7,064 nt of DNA from Spirochaetia bacterium. Lineage in GTDB: Bacteria > Spirochaetota > Spirochaetia > PWKH01. The stretch lies in NCBI GenBank assembly GCA_021736545.1, contig JAIPFS010000071.1, forward strand, positions 1 to 7,064, written 5' to 3'. The notes under the pieces were generated by a model. That model worked only from the letters and a program-made list of their open reading frames with translations. It did no database searches and was not told where the DNA came from. Made by a program: the position numbers and the translations under genes. Within the stretch, counting starts at the first letter, position 1, and every line of letters starts with the position of its first letter. Of this stretch, positions 5,979-7,064 are shown one piece after another.

Positions 5979-6104
5979 TTTGAGGTATATACGCTGTCAA
6001 AAAGCTTGGTGATAAGCTGAAAATATCCTGAAAAACGCTTATCACCGATGAACCAGCCATACCGAAAAGTCTATCACTAAGTTTTTTGCCAGCGTTTGAG
6101 GTAT
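5979..6104 (+). repeat. long imperfect inverted repeat flanked by 10-bp direct repeats (MITE-like or structured RNA)
   Basis: The left arm 5991-6014 (starts ACGCTG, ends GGTGATA) and right arm 6072-6095 (starts TATCACT, ends CAGCGT) are complementary at 21 of 24 positions. In RNA two of the three exceptions become G-U pairs, leaving one mismatch. A perfect 10-bp inverted repeat, GGTGATAAGC (6008-6017) with GCTTATCACC (6037-6046), shares the inner end of the left arm, so the two folds compete. The decamer TTTGAGGTAT occurs on both sides (5979-5988 and 6095-6104), as a target-site duplication would. The fit is not perfect: two extra bases separate the left decamer from the arm, and the right decamer overlaps the arm by one. 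There is no coding capacity. A non-autonomous mobile element or a structured 3' UTR both remain possible. Confidence 0.55.
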
Positions 6105-6211
6105 TAAAAAGGTATTTCCCACTGTGAATGGCAGTGAATGCTGAACTAAGATTGTTTGGAGATCTGCATAGATACCCAAGCAAAAAATACAATTATACAC
6201 TATTTCTCTTG

Positions 6212-6248
6212 TCGAAGGTGAGTCTTCCCGCTTGCCTTCGATCTTTTT
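6212..6248 (+). terminator. rho-independent terminator of the transport operon
   Basis: The stem TCGAAGG (6212-6218) pairs with CCTTCGA (6235-6241) and extends inward through two G-U pairs, one A-U and one G-C, giving 11 bp closed by an 8-nt loop. T5 lies at 6244-6248 within TCTTTTTCTCT. It is 234 bp after the last permease stop and on the same strand, so it should end the operon. It also insulates the gene at 6325. If the block at 5979-6104 is an insertion, the original distance would have been about 120 bp. Confidence 0.75.
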
Positions 6249-6324
6249 CTCTGCTATATATATATTTAAATATACGACAATCGAACTTTACATGAATTTC
6301 TGAAACCTGAAAATGGAGACCTGT

Positions 6325-7064
6325 ATGTATCTCAGTATTATCCGCAATGACGTGAAAAGAAACAAAGCTGTCACGCTGACAACAATGATATTTATTGCGG
6401 CGGCGGCGATGCTTGTTTCGCTTGCGGCAATACTCATTGTCAATCTTTCAGGTGCAATAGATAGCATGATGAGACAAGCAGAAACACCCCATTTTATGCA
6501 GATGCATTCGGGAGAACTGGATTCTGCACGTTTATCAGACTTTGTGAAACAGCATAATGAGATTGAAGAATTTCAGATACTTGAATTTCTCAACCTTGAC
6601 GGTTCAGAGTTTATCTTTGAAGAGCAGACGCTTGCTGACAGCGTTCAGGATAACGGTATATCTGTGCAGAGTGAAAAATTTGATTATCTTCTTGATCTGG
6701 AAGGGGAGCTTATTCAGGTATCTGTCGGGGAGATCTATGTGCCGCTATGCTATATGCAGGACGGCTCAGCAGAAATCGGCGATATGATGACCGTGGCCGA
6801 CAAGAAACTGAGAGTTGCGGGTTTTCTTCGAGATTCTCAAATGAACTCGCTGCTTGCATCTTCAAAGCGCTTTCTTGTGAGTGAGCAAGATTTTGCTGAA
6901 ATTGAAGATGCTGGAAGTATTGAGTACCTGATAGAATTCCGTTTGAAGGATCAGGCAGACCTCGGTGCTTTTGAATCTGCCTATATCTCTGCAGATATTG
7001 ATGCGAATGGGCCGACGATTACGTATCCGCTTTTCAAAATGATGAATGCCATTTCTGACGGAAT
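6325..7064 (+). CDS. FtsX/MacB-type ABC transporter permease, N-terminal part (3' end outside window)
   Basis: The frame is open from ATG 6325 to the window end: 246 codons plus two bases. The protein starts MYLSIIRNDVKRNK, followed by one strongly hydrophobic helix at about 17-41 (VTLTTMIFIAAAAMLVSLAA and on), then a long soluble region from residue 43. This is the order of FtsX-family permeases with an N-terminal helix and a large extracytoplasmic MacB-like domain; the remaining helices lie off the window. Such permeases usually pair with a separate ATPase and act in export, lipoprotein or peptide handling, or resistance rather than sugar uptake. GGAG at 6315-6318 with a 6-nt spacer supports 6325. 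The in-frame ATG at 6313 lacks a ribosome-binding site. The terminator upstream separates it from the sugar operon. Its substrate is unknown. Confidence 0.85.
   Translation, partial: MYLSIIRNDVKRNKAVTLTTMIFIAAAAMLVSLAAILIVNLSGAIDSMMRQAETPHFMQMHSGELDSARLSDFVKQHNEIEEFQILEFLNLDGSEFIFEEQTLADSVQDNGISVQSEKFDYLLDLEGELIQVSVGEIYVPLCYMQDGSAEIGDMMTVADKKLRVAGFLRDSQMNSLLASSKRFLVSEQDFAEIEDAGSIEYLIEFRLKDQADLGAFESAYISADIDANGPTITYPLFKMMNAISDG

Larger units (their letters stand above)
5978..6324 (+). other. non-coding gap between the transport operon and the next gene
   Basis: I find no credible gene in these 347 bases. The gap holds the inverted-repeat block (5979-6104) and the terminator (6212-6248), described separately. 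Between them are only small features: CACTG/CAGTG arms at 6120-6136, and a direct repeat GTGAATG at 6124-6130 and 6134-6140. After the terminator comes an AT-rich run with a perfect 14-bp palindrome TATATTTAAATATA (6261-6274), about 50 bp before the next start. It may belong to the promoter of the gene at 6325. The best-spaced pair, TTGCCT (6232-6237) and TATATA (6255-6260) with a 17-bp spacer, overlaps the terminator and is weak. Confidence 0.6.

Noticed and set aside
6082..6087. T6 run as a possible terminator tail in the inverted-repeat block
   Set aside because: No local hairpin lies directly upstream on the + strand. The T run is part of the long right arm itself.
5929..6192. Minus-strand open frame of 87 codons across the end of the second permease and the inverted repeat
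   Set aside because: It begins in a non-coding gap, runs through the inverted-repeat block and ends antisense to the permease. It has no recognisable domain or ribosome-binding site.
908..6327. Similar strings ATGGAAACCTGTA (907-919) and ATGGAGACCTGTA (6313-6325)
   Set aside because: A 13-bp near match in two gaps is short and the flanks differ. It is most likely chance, although both lie just before gene starts.
1..7064. CRISPR array, tRNA, rRNA, phage or transposase gene
   Set aside because: No spaced identical direct repeats, no cloverleaf-like segments and no recombinase or transposase motifs were seen on either strand.

Overview
The window reads as a carbohydrate-utilisation locus, most likely for fructans or fructo-oligosaccharides, followed by the start of an unrelated ABC permease gene. 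All complete genes are on the + strand. The host is probably a diderm bacterium, and the best guess is a spirochaete of the Treponema/Sphaerochaeta type. The solute-binding protein has a signal peptide ending FAQGGQEA with no lipobox cysteine, as is common in spirochaetal sugar-binding proteins, whereas a Firmicute homologue would normally be a lipoprotein. This assignment is an inference, not a database match.

Layout: (1) 1-834 is the effector-binding part of a LacI-family regulator whose DNA-binding domain lies off the left edge. (2) 835-935 holds a possible 19-codon leader ORF overlapping the regulator stop, and a possible operator. (3) 936-2567 is a cytoplasmic GH32 beta-fructosidase with an uncertain start. 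(4) 2568-2731 holds short tandem repeats and a 12-bp palindrome. (5) 2732-4033 is a periplasmic sugar-binding protein. (6) 4034-4223 holds a GC-rich hairpin with a competing fold, a 7+7 bp dyad, and a four-unit 13-bp tandem array running up to the next ribosome-binding site. (7) 4224-5977 holds two overlapping ABC permease genes. (8) 5978-6324 is non-coding and holds a 24-nt-arm inverted repeat flanked by 10-bp direct repeats, then a rho-independent terminator. (9) 6325 to the end is the beginning of an FtsX/MacB-type ABC permease.

How it works, by inference: the binding protein captures an oligosaccharide in the periplasm and the two permeases import it unphosphorylated. The GH32 enzyme releases fructose in the cytoplasm, and the LacI-type protein senses a sugar and controls the locus. 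The gene set resembles the msm/bfrA fructo-oligosaccharide loci of lactobacilli. No ABC ATPase is present, so the importer presumably uses one encoded elsewhere. No new protein system is visible. The unexplained structure is in the non-coding gaps, each of which carries repeats, dyads or competing hairpins.
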